Shown: positions 54,696 to 64,000 of the stretch, piece after piece
How the letters are laid out: each line of letters starts with the position of its first letter
How positions within the stretch are numbered: position 1 is the stretch's first letter
DNA from: Pectinophora gossypiella
Lineage: Eukaryota; Arthropoda; Insecta; Lepidoptera; Gelechiidae
DNA length: 64,000 nucleotides
NCBI RefSeq assembly: GCF_024362695.1
Contig: NC_065420.1
Location: 13,741,420-13,805,419, forward strand
Reading direction: 5' to 3'
Program-made: the position numbers and the translations under genes
The notes under the pieces: model-generated
Database searches by the model: none
What the model was told of the DNA's origin: nothing
What the model saw: the letters and a program-made list of their open reading frames with translations, nothing else

Positions 54696-54749
54696 TATCT
54701 TATCGGCTTCCAAGATAACTAGTAAGTTATCTTGGAAGCCGATAAGATA
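54696..54749. repeat. Perfect 25-bp hairpin with 4-base loop
   Basis: 54696-54720 (TATCTTATCGGCTTCCAAGA ...) pairs exactly with 54725-54749; loop AGTA. After a one-base offset another four or so bases pair on the outside. Confidence 0.93.
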
Positions 54750-55039
54750 AGGTAGATGTACTTATAAACATAGTACTAGTTGTTTATGACCAAGTCAACC
54801 ATAAATATTTTAGCTATAGCAATACTACAATAGTTTTGATAGGCTATGGCTAGTTAAAAAAAACTCAATGTAATAAAATGGTGTAAGATTTTTCGTGCCA
54901 TAAAATAATTATAAATTATTAATAATTCTAATATAAGTTATTAATAAATATAATATATATAAATCCGCCTTTTTTCTATGTTGCCCTCATCGAGCTCGAA
55001 GGACTTAAAATTATATTAGGGCACACTACACCACACCAC

Positions 55040-55240
55040 GGACAGTCTACTCGACCCACTAGGGTCAATTACTTTCAAATATTTTTCCTCTCAGACGACG
55101 CCCTGAGCCGAGGTTCGCGCCCCACTGGGAATCATCAGGCCTGTTGTCTTAAACGTTGTACCGATTAAAAGCCTTCAGCGCTCCCCATTTCTCCGGCCAA
55201 GTAGTTAATGTCATCTGCGGCAAACCTACAATAAACTAAA
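55040..55240 (+). repeat. Dispersed repeat A, copy 9, 5'-truncated
   Basis: CGACCCACTAGGGTCAATTA through GGCCAAGTAGTTAATGTCAT to the A-rich end. Confidence 0.75.
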
Positions 55241-55363
55241 AAAGAAAAAGACAGTCTATACGTGTTTTCCAGGATATACGCCCGGTTGATGGCAATAGGC
55301 TCGCCCCCGATTACATGGGACTTAGACATAACTGCGGGGTGGAAGGCAATAGGGAAACCATGT

Positions 55364-55606
55364 TTATGGAACACGATGTTCGTGCGTCACCCAACAGTGT
55401 CCACATAATATCAGCGTCGTGGTTCACGCCGCGACTTGTGCTGAGTGAGGCCCTTTATCTCAGGACGTCCACCACCACCTTATGATCATTTCGACAAACA
55501 TCCGTCTTGCTTTTTTGTAATTGTTTTAGTGGAAAATTGATGCGATGTTGTTGCCTTTTTTTGTGTGTGGCACCCTTTTATAATGAACTATTTCTATTCT
55601 ATTCTA
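55364..55606 (+). mobile_element. 5'-truncated copy of the 40.6-44.8 kb LINE
   Basis: CGATGTTCGTGCGTCACCCA, GTGGTTCACGCCGCGACTTG and the TTCTA tail match 44598-44841 closely, so the RT-deleted element shares its 3' end with a family that has retrotransposed. Confidence 0.85.
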
Positions 55607-55685
55607 TAACCACTGCTCTATTTTTCCCTATAAAAGTAGCATGGAGCTTGCTACACCTACAAGAGCGTGGCTCTTAAATTAGTCA
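55605..55685 (+). mobile_element. LINE 3' UTR scrap (GAGCGTGGCTCTTAAAT)
   Basis: TTTTTCCCTATAAAAGTAGC and CTACAAGAGCGTGGCTCTTA directly after the previous LINE tail. Confidence 0.6.
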
Positions 55686-56338
55686 TGATGTAAAACATAA
55701 CTGGCCAGGAATAAGTGTGTTAACTATACACCTTCGCTTCAGAGATACTGGGGTGGTAGCACTGTTATGTATTTTGTTATAATAAGGTGTCAATTTTTAC
55801 TGAAGAAGTGAAGATTAGCAGCTATGGGACGAATTGTTCTCTTCCTGTCCAACGTACGGGTGATAAAAACGGATATGGATAAGATTATGCTGACTATATA
55901 ACATAGCCAGACACCTAAATCGAAAATATATTTTAGTCCGCATACCAAGATTTAGCTTTCTACCTTGAAAATTGCCAGTGCTCCATTTTAGCCAAGTGGC
56001 AGTTTAGCCAATTAAAAAGAGACAAAATATAGCCTATGTCACTCTCTATCCCTTCAACTATCTCCACTTAAAAAAACACGTACATTCGTCACTCCGTTTT
56101 GCCGTGAAAGACTTACAAACAAAGACACACACACACACTTTCCCATTTATAATATTAGTTCGGATAATAAATAACAAATTTATTTTAAGCAACAAAAGAG
56201 TCTGTCGGCAGTGTTTGGATGTTCTTTAAAACAAATTTCTTTTTGCTCGGAAAGTAGGTAAGTATCTTTCAACAATGATGAAAGAAAGTCTTTCGGGCCA
56301 TATTTCAATGTTCAAACAATGAAGTTTTATGAAAACAC

Positions 56339-56435
56339 AGCCGCCGTAGTCTAGTGGTTAGAGCGTTAGGCTCACGATCTGGAGGTCCGACTTCGATTCC
56401 CGATGAGGACATTGTCGAAGTCACTATGTAACTCA
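56339..56435 (+). mobile_element. SINE class 2 head fragment
   Basis: AGCCGCCGTAGTCTAGTGGT and the GACTTCGATTCCCGATGAGG B-box region, then lost after CATTGTCGAAGTCACT. Confidence 0.7.
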
Positions 56436-57164
56436 CTAGTTTAGTAAGTTAATTGTGTGTGGTATAAGTCCATTTATAGTATTTTAGTGAATTGCTGCGT
56501 ATGAAATCCTACTTACTAGAATAACAGGAAAAGAAATTCGAATAAGGAATGCGAAGACGAAACACAATATGAAATATCCATACAGAACAAAAAGCCCGTC
56601 TCATATTGCAAACGTAACATATCATCACGCCTGAATCCCCAAAGGGGTAGGCAGAGGTGCAAAATATAATCGCGTGGCTTATCTTACTTACCTATTATAA
56701 TACGTACATTAGTAGGTTTGTAATTATTAGAACGGGATGGAATTATTTTTAATCTGAACTCATAGAAATAGACTAAAAAATAATGTTACTTCCATTATTT
56801 TCATAACAGAATAAATTCAGGGAAAATTCTGTGTTTTCATTAAATTTAATATAGTAAGGAGATTACGCCTGAGGCAGTTGTATTAGTCTGGACTCACTGA
56901 CGTCTATACAATACACTGGATTGCCTATTACCAACAAACAGTTACGATGAAAGTTTTTGAATTTTATAAATAGAACAAGGATTTAAATGTTCCGGAAATT
57001 TTCAAAAAAGGAATGTACTTATTTGCTATTCTTCGCCACTGTTTATAAAAAAAATCGGCTATATTTTTGGACCTTTTCAGGGAAAGGAAATTATGTTAAT
57101 GAGAAGTAGCCCACTGTTGACTCGACCATTATATACGGCGATACGGCTCACCACTTATCACGCT

Positions 57165-57302
57165 GTTCTTCTTCTATCGTGTGGGTTGTGTGGTGGATTA
57201 CCAACCCCATCAACCCTGGTGTTAGGGTTACTACTGAGCCGCCAATGGCCCCTGACATGGCTCATGTAATGGCTACTTACGTACATCAGTAAGTAGTAAC
57301 GA
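57165..57302 (-). mobile_element. SINE class 1, 5'-truncated
   Basis: Minus strand from GTTACTACTTACTGATGTAC to CACACGATAGAAGAAGAAC; inserted in a repeat D fragment that starts at 57115. Confidence 0.7.
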
Positions 57303-57524
57303 CAGCAAAAAATATATTTTTTTATTGCTTCTATCGGCCAGTGTCCAATAGTACAGACGGAAGTGCTCATTAGGTCCTCCACGCAGTTATGTGCGTTCTC
57401 GGGTAAATTTCCACTTTGAGAAAGTTCCCGGCAGTAAAAAAACGCAAAACTTTTGTAAAAAGAGCTTTATTACTTAACCTTTACGCAGAAAAGACTTTTA
57501 AGTACAAGAAAGAATAATTGGGTC

Positions 57525-57785
57525 GTGTACTAAGTTCAAGATAAATTATGTAATTCTGATTACTAAATAAAAACAGACCTAAAATTAATGAAAAACATTT
57601 TCTTTTTTCTATTAAACTTATGTATGAATTTTAATAAAAAAAAAAAAAAGTAATAATAAGTCCGACATTTTATCACATTATTCTATGACGTCACAGGTGC
57701 TTTTTCATACAAAATTCCATAGTAATTTCGTGTTTTGACGTTTAGTAAAAGTAACTGATTTGACTAGTTGGAAACTAGCGTATTT
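57525..57785 (+). mobile_element. MITE 4, complete reference copy
   Basis: TACTAAGTTCAAGATAAATT, an A-run with CCGACATTTTATCACAT, CTATGACGTCACAGG, AGTAACTGATTTGACTAGTT and GGAAACTAGCG end. Confidence 0.65.
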
Positions 57786-58029
57786 GAAAACGAAAAGCAG
57801 CCAGTGTCTTTACTATTAAAGAGGGTTTTCTACGGAAACATTCCCGCTTTGGGAATATTCCGGCTTTTCGGCGGGAGGCGGGAACGGGACAGTTGCTTTC
57901 TTCATTGGGTAATCTAAATAATTAATACGAAGTGGTGTTTTGTGGTTAATGATCGCATTAAGTTAGTCGGAAGACATTCGCGAGTGTTATTATATTGGAG
58001 TATTCAATGAACAAAGTGTATCTGCCTAT

Positions 58030-58380
58030 TTTCGCTTCGTGCCGGGAAGCCGCTTCATAACTCAAAAGTTTATGCGGACTTTTGAGTTAATTCGTTTGGG
58101 GTTCGGAGTAGGAGTCTACTCCGAGGGTGAGGGCTTAGGTTTCATCATCATCACCTTTCATCATTTCATTAATCATCAAGAAAAAAAATACGTCAGACAT
58201 GGCTGTATGGGCATAGTTCCCTTTGCCTTACCCTTCGGGGAAAACCAAAAAAAAAAATTGGGAATATTCCGGGGAACGGCGTATCACTGCTCCCACGAGC
58301 AGAGGTCAATGCCACACCCAGGACACTTCATACAAACAACCTCGTTTTACACCGACACTACACATTGACATTATCGTACA
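58030..58380 (+). repeat. Dispersed repeat G, plus copy
   Basis: ACTCAAAAGTTTATGCGGAC, TCGTTTGGGGTTCGGAGTAG, GAGTCTACTCCGAGGGTGAG and TTGCCTTACCCTTCGGGG; the other copy is 53500-53665. The 109-codon frame across it has no protein family. Confidence 0.6.
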
Positions 58381-58821
58381 CGCGTAACTGTGTGTGTGAC
58401 GTTTGAGGGCTGCCAATTACAATACCTAATTTAACCGTCATTACGTTGTACTTAGGTAGGTAGTATCTACGAAAGAATTTTTTTATTTATTTCTTTACAC
58501 AAATCCCAAACAAGAAAATAACAAAGAAGATTTTTTTTTACAGTATAAATATATAGGTAAAGACAAGTGTACGTAAAGACTTAAAACAATCACTAAAGTA
58601 ATGAATATTCTAGGTTGAATTTTATTGCAAATTTTGATGAAACATCACCTTGAAAAAAAAATATTTATAGGCGCCACACATACGCGCCGGCGCGGGAAAA
58701 TATTCCAATCAAACCAAAGAACATTGGCGTCCAATTTCAAAATTCGAACATGTAAACTAAACTAATAAAAAATAAAAACAACGATCCCCGCGCACCCGAT
58801 TCTCGACAACTCGATTATTAC

Positions 58822-58960
58822 ATACATAAACTCATGCCTATTTACCACCGGGGTAAGCAGTGGATATTATGGAACTTCTCTTGCTTCCTCCACATTCATC
58901 AATCATTTCTTACACGCACGCCAGTTCAGAGTAAATCGCACTGAACATTTTCTAAGGAAT
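58822..58960 (-). mobile_element. LINE lineage R fragment
   Basis: TACCACCGGGGTAAGCAG and ACATTCATCAATCATTTCTT, minus strand. Confidence 0.6.
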
Positions 58961-58964
58961 CGAC

Positions 58965-59440
58965 CATTATAGACGGTAATACGGCTCACCACGTGTCGCG
59001 TTGGTCTAACAGAAACTACTTAGTTCATTTTGGACACACGATTGGACTGCGGAGTAGCTCCACAATCGCAATCTGTTTTGACAACAGAAACGCCTTCTTT
59101 TTACTTTTGATGGGTTTACGCTTGGCCCCAGACTTGCCCGGGCAATTGACGAGGCCTAAGATGAAGCGAAGCCCAGAAGGTGCTTGCTCACTCTGGCCTT
59201 GAAAGTACCCGGGTTATATGCAGTCGGAAATACAGAAGACGGCAGAGAATTCCACTCCCTAGCAGTACACATAATGAAGGACGACGCGAAGCGCTTTGTG
59301 TGAATAGTTGGGATATCCACCAAATAGGGATGGAACCCGGCCTCTGGAAATCCGAAGATAAAAGAGGGATGGTGGAATGAGCTCGTGTAGATCACGGGTC
59401 ATCTCCCCTCCCCTGGCGACTTTTCACCGATGTGCTAAGG
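58965..59440 (-). mobile_element. LINE ORF2 C-terminus (Jockey-like), minus strand
   Basis: The minus frame at 59156-59395 reads GFHPYLVDIPTIHTKRFASS, FIMCTAREWNSLPSSVFPTA and YNPGTFKARVSKHLLG, the conserved tail after the RT of Jockey/CR1-group LINEs, ending at a stop. It is 5'-truncated. The family matches the tail of the 42380-43723 ORF in architecture (RxxxFxxS ... WNxLP) but is a different element. A repeat D fragment adjoins at 58965-59035. Confidence 0.8.
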
Positions 59441-59487
59441 CTAAAGCTGTTAATATCGCCTTAGTAGCCTTTTATATCATTTTTATG

Positions 59488-59850
59488 TAACTTACTGTAG
59501 GCATTAACTACTTTGCCGGCCAAATAGGAACGCTGAAGGCTCTTAGCCTGTCACCCGGTGCAAAATTAAAGACAACAGGCCTGAGGGTGCTCAGTTGGGC
59601 GCGAACCTCGGCTCGGTGCGTCGTCTTAATGGATTATATTATTTGAAAGATTTAATCGACCCTAGTGGGTCGATAGCGATTAGCGCTGAAAGAAGGAAAA
59701 CGTCAACCACGCCAGGAGACGTCGGTATCGGGATTCTAGTGTTTGTTGTCGCGAGCTGATTGGCTACCTCTATGACTAAGCCTTTTTTACTTAATTATAT
59801 TTTGACGTGATTTATTGTAGAATTGCCACAAATATCATTCACGTGGCCGG
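59488..59850 (-). repeat. Dispersed repeat A, copy 10, reverse, plus a second 3' end
   Basis: A full copy in reverse (GTAGGCATTAACTACTTTGC ... GTCGCGAGCTGATTGGC) is followed after a short T/A-rich gap by another 3' end in the same orientation (TTTTGACGTGATTTATTGTA ... CACGTGGCCGGA), so two copies lie head to tail. Confidence 0.75.
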
Positions 59851-60182
59851 AACCTTTTTATCAATCAACCTATTCAGCGTATTTAGAAGTTAGTGATCTA
59901 TCTCAAATGCCTTTAAGGGATTAGACCTTCTTTTAGTCTCGGTCAGTCAACTTTAAGAAAAGGGTTTACCCTTCACTTTGATTAGATCTGGTAATGAAAT
60001 CTTTATAAACTGTTTTTATCTGGAGAAAACAGTTACGTGAAAAGGTCGTTAACTTACCATCTAAGTCTTCGGAATTGGATCAAGAAATATAAGATTTTAT
60101 TGTTGTTAGCTTAGATTTAGGATATAAGCCCTAAACATTTTTAAGTCTATTTTATTCAACCAGGATTGTAAATATCAGAATC

Positions 60183-60362
60183 TGGGGGGTTAAAAAGGCC
60201 GCATCGGAGCAATTCATCTACGAAAGCAATATTGCTATTTGACGTTGATTATGATTTGACATTTGGTCATATTCAAATAAGTGCGCAATGCAAACAAAAA
60301 TGTCAAATAGCATTATTGCTTTTTTAGATGAATTCTTGCCATGTGACCTTTTAACCCCCCTG
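60183..60362. mobile_element. Palindromic MITE 1, copy e (diverged)
   Basis: GGGGGGTTAAAAAGGCCGCA at the left, and reversed at the right; extra sequence in the loop. Confidence 0.8.
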
Positions 60363-60426
60363 GTTTGACTTGATGCTGCCATTCATCTTCCATTGCATCA
60401 TCCCAGCAAAAGTCGAATTCAGTAGT

Positions 60427-60748
60427 CCCCTCTGGCCTCCGTGTTTCAGTGGTTGAACGTTGGGCTCACGATCCCGAGGCCCCGGGTTCGAATCCCGGCG
60501 GGGACACATCACAAAAATCACTTTGTGGTCCCTAGTTTGGTTAGGACATTACAGGTTGATCACCTGATTGTCCGAAAGTAAGAAAGAAAGAAAGAAAAAC
60601 GATCCGTGCTTCGAAAGGCACGTTAAACCGTTGGTCCCGGTTACTACCTACTGATGTAAGTACCAAACACCACCCAACCAACCAACCAACCTGACAACAG
60701 GGTTGATGAGGTTGGTAATCCACCTCACAACCCACACAATAGAAGAAG
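60427..60748 (+). mobile_element. SINE class 1, full-length with AAAG expansion
   Basis: Head TCCGTGTTTCAGTGGTTGAA, B box GGGTTCGAATCCCGGCGGGG. AAAG repeats interrupt the segment before the core (60578-60598) and CCAACCAA units replace part of the tail. AGTAGTC on both sides is a possible 7-bp duplication. Confidence 0.82.
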
Positions 60749-60999
60749 TAGAGAAGTAGTCACTAAAACAAAACCGTCACAAAACACGAACCAACCTTAC
60801 ATGTACTTTTAGAAGGGAATGCGTGTACGGTCACGATGGTACCAAATCACATTAACTTTTTGACAAATTGAACTGTAAGTCTCACTAAATGTCAAATATG
60901 TTAGTGCGACAGAGTCCTAAAGTGGATACATTATATTGCTCATGACTGTACTTGGCAAGTACCGTCTATAATTTCTCTGAGGTTACGATACCTCGCTAA

Positions 61000-61358
61000 T
61001 GGTGCTAATTCCTGTAAACACCATTTTATTTTATTTTAAGTTATATCTGTCATAAAAGGAAAGGGACGGGTAATCAACAAGCATAAAATTATTGGAACAC
61101 ACGTCAATTTTAAGCACAAATCTAAAACAACCGTCTAAAAATTTTACATTGGCCAATAACCCGACAGAACTATGTTGACAGCACACGTCAAACGGTTTGC
61201 ATACCAGAGAGATACCTTTGATTCGCCCGGGTTATTCATTCATTTACTCATTCTTCCTAAAATTAAGAGCTGTCAATCATCCTTCCCTTTCCTTTTCGGC
61301 GGATGAGAAAATGACAGGTATAACCTAAAATTAGGAGGTGTCAGCAGGAATCAGGGCC
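61000..61358. mobile_element. MITE 3, second complete copy
   Basis: GTGCTAATTCCTGTAAACAC at the left; the right end reads AGGAGGTGTCAGCAGGAATC. The 38626-39012 copy is colinear throughout. Confidence 0.8.
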
Positions 61359-61994
61359 AATATAATGTTTTTATGCAACCACAGAACATATAACCAACTT
61401 TTTTGCACAGTATAATTTGTACAGTGGACCCAAAATAATTACTAACTTTATTTTCGATCGTATTCCCTGTACGTCGTAAACTACAAATCTCGGAGGCTTC
61501 TACTGAATCTGAACGGACGATAAATCACAAAAGTTCCCGACAAGCCGGGTACCCGCGTCAAACTACGTAACATTTTTTTTATTGCGCTGCTGTGATTTGA
61601 ATACACAGTGTACCTTCCAAGATGTGTTGGCGAAAAAGTTGGGCTAGTTTTTGTGGGATACAATCTACAACATCGATAAATCTTTAATTTTCACGTAACT
61701 GTACAAACCGCCGAACGAAAATCGCGGGAAAAAACTTTTTTGCAATAAAAATAAAACTTTATTAAATATAAATACCTAAGATAAAAATTATTTAATAACC
61801 ATAAACTATTTCTATTCTATTCTATTCCATAAATGCAGTTTAAAAGATATTAAAAATAATAATGGCCGTGCATTTAAATTATAAAATCATGCCAAAAATT
61901 ATAAAAAACAATTAAATTAATACAACGCCAATTTACACAATAACACTCCCATAAATAAAAGAATAGAAATTAAAAGAAAAAGCGAAAAATATAT

Positions 61995-62155
61995 CAAGAG
62001 GAATTTTCCATCGGAAAAGTATTGAATTGAAAATAATTAAAAAAAAACATCATGAATTTTGCGACGGCAAATTCCTCTTAATATTAACTCAGAAGCATGA
62101 GCTGAATCATTCCTCTCAGTATTCGTTACGATGTCACTAACACCCTGTATATTGT
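61995..62155. mobile_element. MITE 2 copy
   Basis: ATATCAAGAGGAATTTTCCA and the right arm ATTAACTCAGAAGCATGAGC to ACACCCTGTA. Confidence 0.65.
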
Positions 62156-62398
62156 ATATTAAATTGTGATATCCTGTTTTGTCTTGTTACAGGTAATTCG
62201 ACCCTAATAAAACTATCTACGTGCTATCTACCGACTACGGTATTTGCATTCTCAACCTGTCTTTTAACCGACTTCAAAAAGGGAGGCTATTTTTTTCAGT
62301 TTGTTTTCCGATTACTTCGACACTGGCAGATATGGTTGTAAGATTAAGCAACTCATTGCTAGAACCTAAAAAATATCCGCATTCATCATTCGTTTTTA

Positions 62399-62520
62399 AT
62401 CGACCTCTGTGGTCCAGTGGTTGAGCAATGGGACGATCTGGAGGTCCCGGTTTCGAATCTCGATGGGGAAAAACAAAAATCACTTTGTCATCCCTAGTTT
62501 GGTTACGACATTGCAAAATG
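62399..62520 (+). mobile_element. SINE class 1 head, 3'-truncated
   Basis: TCGACCTCTGTGGTCCAGTG, B box GGTTTCGAATCTCGATGGGG; it is cut after GTTACGACATTGCAAAATG. Confidence 0.7.
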
Positions 62521-62529
62521 ATATCTGGT

Positions 62530-63091
62530 TTCACAAAGTCCACTTACCTAACGTAAAGATTTGACAGGTCCGGATTTCACAGTAGCACCTGTCTGTTTAA
62601 GCTTCCCTGCGAAGGAAGATCACCTTATGGTTGTCTGGAAGAAATCGCTTTAAGCGATAAGGCCGCCATTTGCCATGTACTTAATTAAAAGACTTTTTGT
62701 AATTATTTCTTTTTATTTTGGTGCAATAAAGTGTATTTGTATTGTATTGTATTGTATTGTATTGAAGATCAGCTGAATGCAGGTTAGGTCACATGCCTTC
62801 GAAATGCAACAGTCGTCGTCAAGCCCTTATTCGTCAAGCATTCTTCGACGACTTCTACGACTGTTGCATTTCCAAGGTATGTGACCTAACTTATATTAAG
62901 CCCGTCTTCCCTTCGCAGGTTGGAAGGTCTAACAGGCAGGTGCTACTTCTTCTTCTTCTTGTCGTTTCGATGGCATTCAGCCCAGTATTCCGCCACTCGG
63001 ACAGCATTCAGCTGATCTTCCTTCAAACAGACAGGTGCTACTGTAAAATCCGGACCTGCCAAATCTTTAGGTTAGGTAAATGGACTTTGTG
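62530..63091. repeat. Inverted duplication of SINE class 4 with a LINE in one arm
   Basis: Left arm (minus class 4, 62532-62824) and right arm (plus, 62850-63091) pair around a centre near 62840. The left arm is split by the LINE at 62623-62763. Innermost pairing: GAAATGCAACAGTCGT at 62809 with its reverse at about 62858. The right arm contains an extra insertion rich in CTT repeats near 62945. Confidence 0.75.
62623..62763 (+). mobile_element. 5'-truncated LINE with TTGTA tail, 8-bp duplication
   Basis: CCTTATGGTTGTCTGGAAGA through TTTTGGTGCAATAAAGTGTA to TTGTATTGTATTGTATTG; GAAGATCA flanks it at 62615-62622 and 62764-62771. Confidence 0.82.
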
Positions 63092-63207
63092 AAAAGCTCT
63101 CCTATGACAAAATGTGTTAAGTTTAAATTTATAGTTATTCTCGACAAGAGGAATTTTGACAGAGAGGAATGGAAGAAGAATACATGTTATGCCGACCCTA
63201 CAACATA

Positions 63208-63405
63208 CACACACAAACTCACGCTTATTTCCCACCGGGGTAAGCAGAGACTATGGAATTCCATTTGCTTCGATCCTGACACACTTCTCTTGCTTCCTCC
63301 ACATTCATCAATCGTTTCATACACGCACGCCGGTTCAGAGTAGATCGCACTTAAACTTTTCTAAGGACATCTCCAATTTGGTCAATGAACGTCCTTCTAG
63401 GTATA
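63208..63405 (-). mobile_element. LINE lineage R, best C-terminal copy
   Basis: The minus frame encodes RSTLNRRACMKRLMNVEEAR and EVCQDRSKWNSIVSAYPGGK. 5'-truncated, tail toward 63205. Reference for the eight related scraps. Confidence 0.7.
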
Positions 63406-63409
63406 TATA

Positions 63410-64000
63410 ATAGAATTAAAGAAGTATTATCTGGGCGCATGTTAAACTATGTAGTACCTACCTACTAATTAAGTATAGCGAGTTAAGCGCATTCATTCAC
63501 TCCTCGCATAAACCTGTACGGGTTTTCTGTTTAGAGGAGCGACTTATTTTATCTCTAAGGATGTAATTGTTTTTTTGATATTGAATAAATAAATTAAAAA
63601 AAAAGGTCTTCCTCTGCCAGCCAAAGAGTAAGATAAGGGCAGGAGGATGGTAAAGGGGGCTTACTTTATCATCCTGTTACAGTGCGGTTTTAATACGCTT
63701 ATTAAACAAAGCAATCTTACATAAGCTGTCATGAGAAGCATTATAAGTAAGTATCTGAGTTTTCCTGTTGCAAGTTAGTTACATCCAAAAAAGGAAAAGA
63801 TGCCTAAAATGTTCGTGTCCTCTTTGAAATGAATCCAGTGGCTAAATATTGACAAGCAACTGACAAAAAAAAAGTTATTAAAAATTCCCGTCAGATGTCT
63901 CCAAACAACCAAGTTAATTAAACAAACAGGATAAAAAAAGAATTAACGGCATCTGATGACTATATTTAATAAGGAAAGAAATTTTTAAAATAAAAAAAAA
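63410..64000. other. Right-end stretch, no feature recognised
   Basis: AT-rich with an A-run near 63596 after a GAATAAATAAATT segment (possible retroelement end). No coding or RNA gene seen. Confidence 0.35.

Noticed and set aside
58039..58368. 109-codon plus-strand frame
   Set aside because: It coincides with dispersed repeat G, whose other copy (53500-53665) does not keep the frame.

Overview
The window looks like a gene-poor, repeat-saturated piece of a lepidopteran (moth or butterfly) nuclear genome. It is AT-rich, has GT-AG introns, and carries many short interspersed elements (SINEs) with tRNA-like heads, 5'-truncated LINEs, a non-autonomous Helitron with the CTAG 3' end usual in Lepidoptera, and several palindromic miniature elements (MITEs). 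I see no bacterial-type genes, CRISPR arrays or operons. Species and chromosome cannot be fixed from the sequence alone.

The only host protein-coding sequence I can support is at the left: the last two coding exons (5700-5868 and 6315-6415, + strand) of a Dpr-family immunoglobulin cell-surface protein. They give the end of Ig domain 2 and a hydrophobic C-terminus; the upstream exons lie before base 1. Two candidate promoter/first-exon structures ending in strong GTAAGT donors lie near 3713-3787 and 11060-11200. A polyadenylation-like site lies near 10740.

From about 11.5 kb to the right end I find only mobile-element debris: four SINE classes (three sharing a core of about 37 bp), 3' ends of at least six LINE lineages, one Helitron and about eight palindromic element families. 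Many are nested, and seven insertions are dated relative to their hosts by clear target-site duplications (TSDs).

The most striking structure is at 39.2-46.2 kb. Two arms of about 1.1 kb, almost identical and inverted, are each built of two diverged subrepeats of about 550 bp. They flank a LINE that still has two open reading frames: a PHD-finger ORF1 (353 aa) and an ORF2 in which the endonuclease is joined in frame to the C-terminal tail, with the whole reverse transcriptase missing. A perfect 42-bp hairpin lies about 75 bp outside the left arm. Without the LINE, the locus would be a fold-back element of about 2.6 kb. A second inverted duplication interrupted by a LINE lies at 62.5-63.1 kb.

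No genes here form a pathway. The biology is one neuronal cell-surface gene end plus layered transposition. I do not claim a new system; the RT-less LINE ORF and the fold-back locus are the best candidates for something undescribed.
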